Shown: piece by piece, positions 62,770-64,000 of the stretch | Numbering within the stretch: position 1 is the stretch's first letter | Layout of the letters: each line of letters begins with the position of its first letter | Assembly (NCBI GenBank): GCA_018223385.1 | Contig: JAGTTR010000009.1 | Coordinates: 71,287-135,286 of the forward strand | DNA: 64,000 bases | Direction of reading: 5' to 3' | Source of the DNA: Oscillospiraceae bacterium Marseille-Q3528 | Lineage (GTDB): Bacteria; Bacillota; Clostridia; Lachnospirales; Lachnospiraceae | Translations under genes and position numbers: made by a program | Notes under the pieces: generated by a model | What the model saw: only the letters and a program-made list of their open reading frames with translations | The model's database searches: none | What the model was told of the DNA's origin: nothing

Positions 62770-63459
62770 ATGGAAATTACCTACATTGGCCACAGCGGCT
62801 TTCTCGTAGAACTGGAAGACCGCTGCCTGTTATTTGATTATTACCAGGGAGAAATCCCGCCGGTGGCGTTTTCCAGGCCGTTATACGTGTTTGTGAGCCA
62901 TAGGCATCAGGATCACTACAACCGGGCGGTGCTGGATTTCCGAAGGGAAGGCCGGGATGTGACTTATATTTTCTCGGGAGATATTATGACGGGAAAGAAG
63001 GCGGAAGCCAACGGCATCCTGCGCATGCGGGCAGGGGATGAGAAGGAGATCGACGGCATGCATGTGTGGACACTGCGCTCCACGGATGTGGGGGTGGCCT
63101 TTGTGGTGGAGATCGGCGGAAAACGGCTGTATCACGCGGGAGATCTGAACTGGTGGCACTGGGAAGGAGAATCTGAGGCTGAGAACCGGCAGATGGAAAA
63201 GGATTACAAGCGGGAGATCGGCAGGCTGGAAGGGCTGCCCATCGATGCGGCTTTTGTGGTGCTGGATCCCCGGCAGGAGAACGCCTTTGCCGTGGGCTTC
63301 GACTGGTTTATGCGGCACACGGACACCCGGCAGGTATTTCCCATGCACCAGTGGGGCGATTACGGGATCACGGAAAAACTGTGCGGGATGGAGCTGTCTG
63401 CACCTTACCGGCAAAAAATACGCCCGATCCACGGACCGGGCGAGAAATTTCAGATATAA
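62770..63459 (+). CDS. MBL-fold metallo-hydrolase
   Basis: Metallo-beta-lactamase-fold hydrolase of the UlaG/YtkL-like L-ascorbate-lactonase type, 229 aa; substrate unknown. Metal motifs are visible: ITYIGHSGFLVEL at the start, VSHRHQDHYN near residue 42, the later YHAGDLNWWHW and the C-terminal PMHQWGDYG. It lies 131 bases after the adenosyltransferase in a spacer with no clear regulatory site and may be transcribed from the cobamide operon. No link to B12 is evident. Confidence 0.88.
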   Translation: MEITYIGHSGFLVELEDRCLLFDYYQGEIPPVAFSRPLYVFVSHRHQDHYNRAVLDFRREGRDVTYIFSGDIMTGKKAEANGILRMRAGDEKEIDGMHVWTLRSTDVGVAFVVEIGGKRLYHAGDLNWWHWEGESEAENRQMEKDYKREIGRLEGLPIDAAFVVLDPRQENAFAVGFDWFMRHTDTRQVFPMHQWGDYGITEKLCGMELSAPYRQKIRPIHGPGEKFQI

Positions 63460-63474
63460 AGGCATGGAACTGCA

Positions 63475-63966
63475 TTAAGCCAGCTGCCGTTGCATCTCTG
63501 ATGTGATGTCCGATGGCCGCATGGGTTCAAAACCCGCACTCTGATAGAAGCGGATGAGCTGCCGTCGGGTCATGAGCGTGTGATTCTTGCCGCCCAGCCA
63601 GGTGTACAGGCGGAAATATTCCAGCGGATTGCGGCTCTCAGGCAGGAACGGGAGTGGCTTCAGATGAATCTCGTCTTCTCCCTCGGCAATCTGGATCTGG
63701 GAATAGTAATCGAGGATCGTGCGGCCAATGCCGCAGCCCTGGAAATGTGGCATCACGTAAAACAGTTCAATATACGTCTGTTTGTCAGGATCCTTTCTTC
63801 CGCGGACGGTAGCGATCAGGTAAGATTTCCCTGAGGTCTGGTTGATCAGTGTCACACTCAGAATCTTATCGTGATATGTGCAGATAATTCTGTAAGGCAC
63901 ATGAATGATTCCCTTCAGGGCGTCTGTCAGATAATTTTCCAATTTACTGAGCCATTGTTCTTTCAT
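63475..63966 (-). CDS. GNAT-family N-acetyltransferase
   Basis: A 163-aa protein with the acetyl-CoA-binding pattern of GNAT enzymes, VMPHFQGCGIGRTILDYY (residues about 91-108), after a beta-rich N-terminal part (SYLIATVRGRKDPDKQTYIELFYV). Its substrate is unknown. It is the only minus-strand gene in the window, converging on the metallo-hydrolase gene with 15 bases between them. A ribosome site (agaggggtt) precedes its start, and its promoter lies at or beyond the right window edge. Confidence 0.85.
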   Translation of the reverse strand: MKEQWLSKLENYLTDALKGIIHVPYRIICTYHDKILSVTLINQTSGKSYLIATVRGRKDPDKQTYIELFYVMPHFQGCGIGRTILDYYSQIQIAEGEDEIHLKPLPFLPESRNPLEYFRLYTWLGGKNHTLMTRRQLIRFYQSAGFEPMRPSDITSEMQRQLA

Positions 63967-64000
63967 AGAAACCCCTCTTTCCTATTGGTGAATGGTGGCT

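Noticed and set aside
63421..63442. CGCCCG/CGGGCG inverted repeat as terminator of the metallo-hydrolase gene
   Set aside because: It lies within the coding end, and the bases after it do not form a T run on the plus strand; too weak to call.

Overview
The window is a gene-dense, fairly GC-rich stretch of a Gram-positive, spore-forming anaerobe. The best guess is a gut Lachnospiraceae-type member of the Eubacteriales. The grounds are the order of the housekeeping genes, spoIVA, an anaerobic (CbiD/CbiG) cobamide pathway, Gram-positive lipoprotein and BmpA-type transporters, and the promoter and terminator style. Genus and species cannot be read from the sequence. Nearly every gene is on the plus strand; only the last one (GNAT acetyltransferase) is on the minus strand.

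Layout. (1) 1-3368: the 3' part of a corrinoid/iron ABC importer (binding protein cut by the window edge, permease, ATPase). (2) 3633-28553: a long housekeeping block for lipid synthesis (plsX, acpP, plsY, gpsA), RNA processing and translation (rpmF, rnc, rpsP, khpA, rimM, trmD, rplS, rbgA, der), protein export (ftsY, ffh, two signal peptidases) and chromosome maintenance (smc, rnhB, yraN). A threonine ammonia-lyase gene and a cytidylate-kinase-like gene sit between ftsY and ylxM-ffh, and an asparaginase gene sits between trmD and rplS. (3) 28611-35154: nucleoside salvage, comprising a nucleoside hydrolase and a BmpA-family nucleoside ABC importer whose first permease gene carries a one-base frameshift; an MgsA-C-terminal-like protein is embedded in the set. 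(4) 35195-40938: a TPP riboswitch with terminator, then thiS-thiF-thiG-thiH-thiED and a cytX-type pyrimidine transporter gene. (5) 41014-44559: spoIVA, an NCS2 purine permease and mscL. (6) 44684-62638: a nearly unbroken cobamide operon from cbiL to the corrinoid adenosyltransferase, mostly with 1-4 base overlaps. It covers corrin-ring building, amidation, the aminopropanol arm and lower-ligand attachment; cobalt chelation and precorrin-2 synthesis are not here. (7) 62770-63966: a metallo-hydrolase and a GNAT acetyltransferase in convergent orientation.

The most interesting item is not a protein. Three intergenic spacers (about 3406-3584, 12504-12653 on the minus strand, and 13355-13532) hold diverged copies of one structured element. 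Short blocks are conserved, while several stems differ in sequence between copies yet keep their pairing. I do not recognise this family. Two copies run directly into sigma-A promoters, and in each the -35 box forms half of a further inverted repeat. All three lie at or beside joints of the housekeeping block. Further points of interest are a CbiJ-CbiE-CbiT triple fusion with a repetitive tail, apparent hydrophilic insertions in several cobamide enzymes, and a second, reduced CobU-like protein.

No tRNA, rRNA, CRISPR array, insertion sequence or prophage gene was recognised. No spacer between genes exceeds 300 bases.
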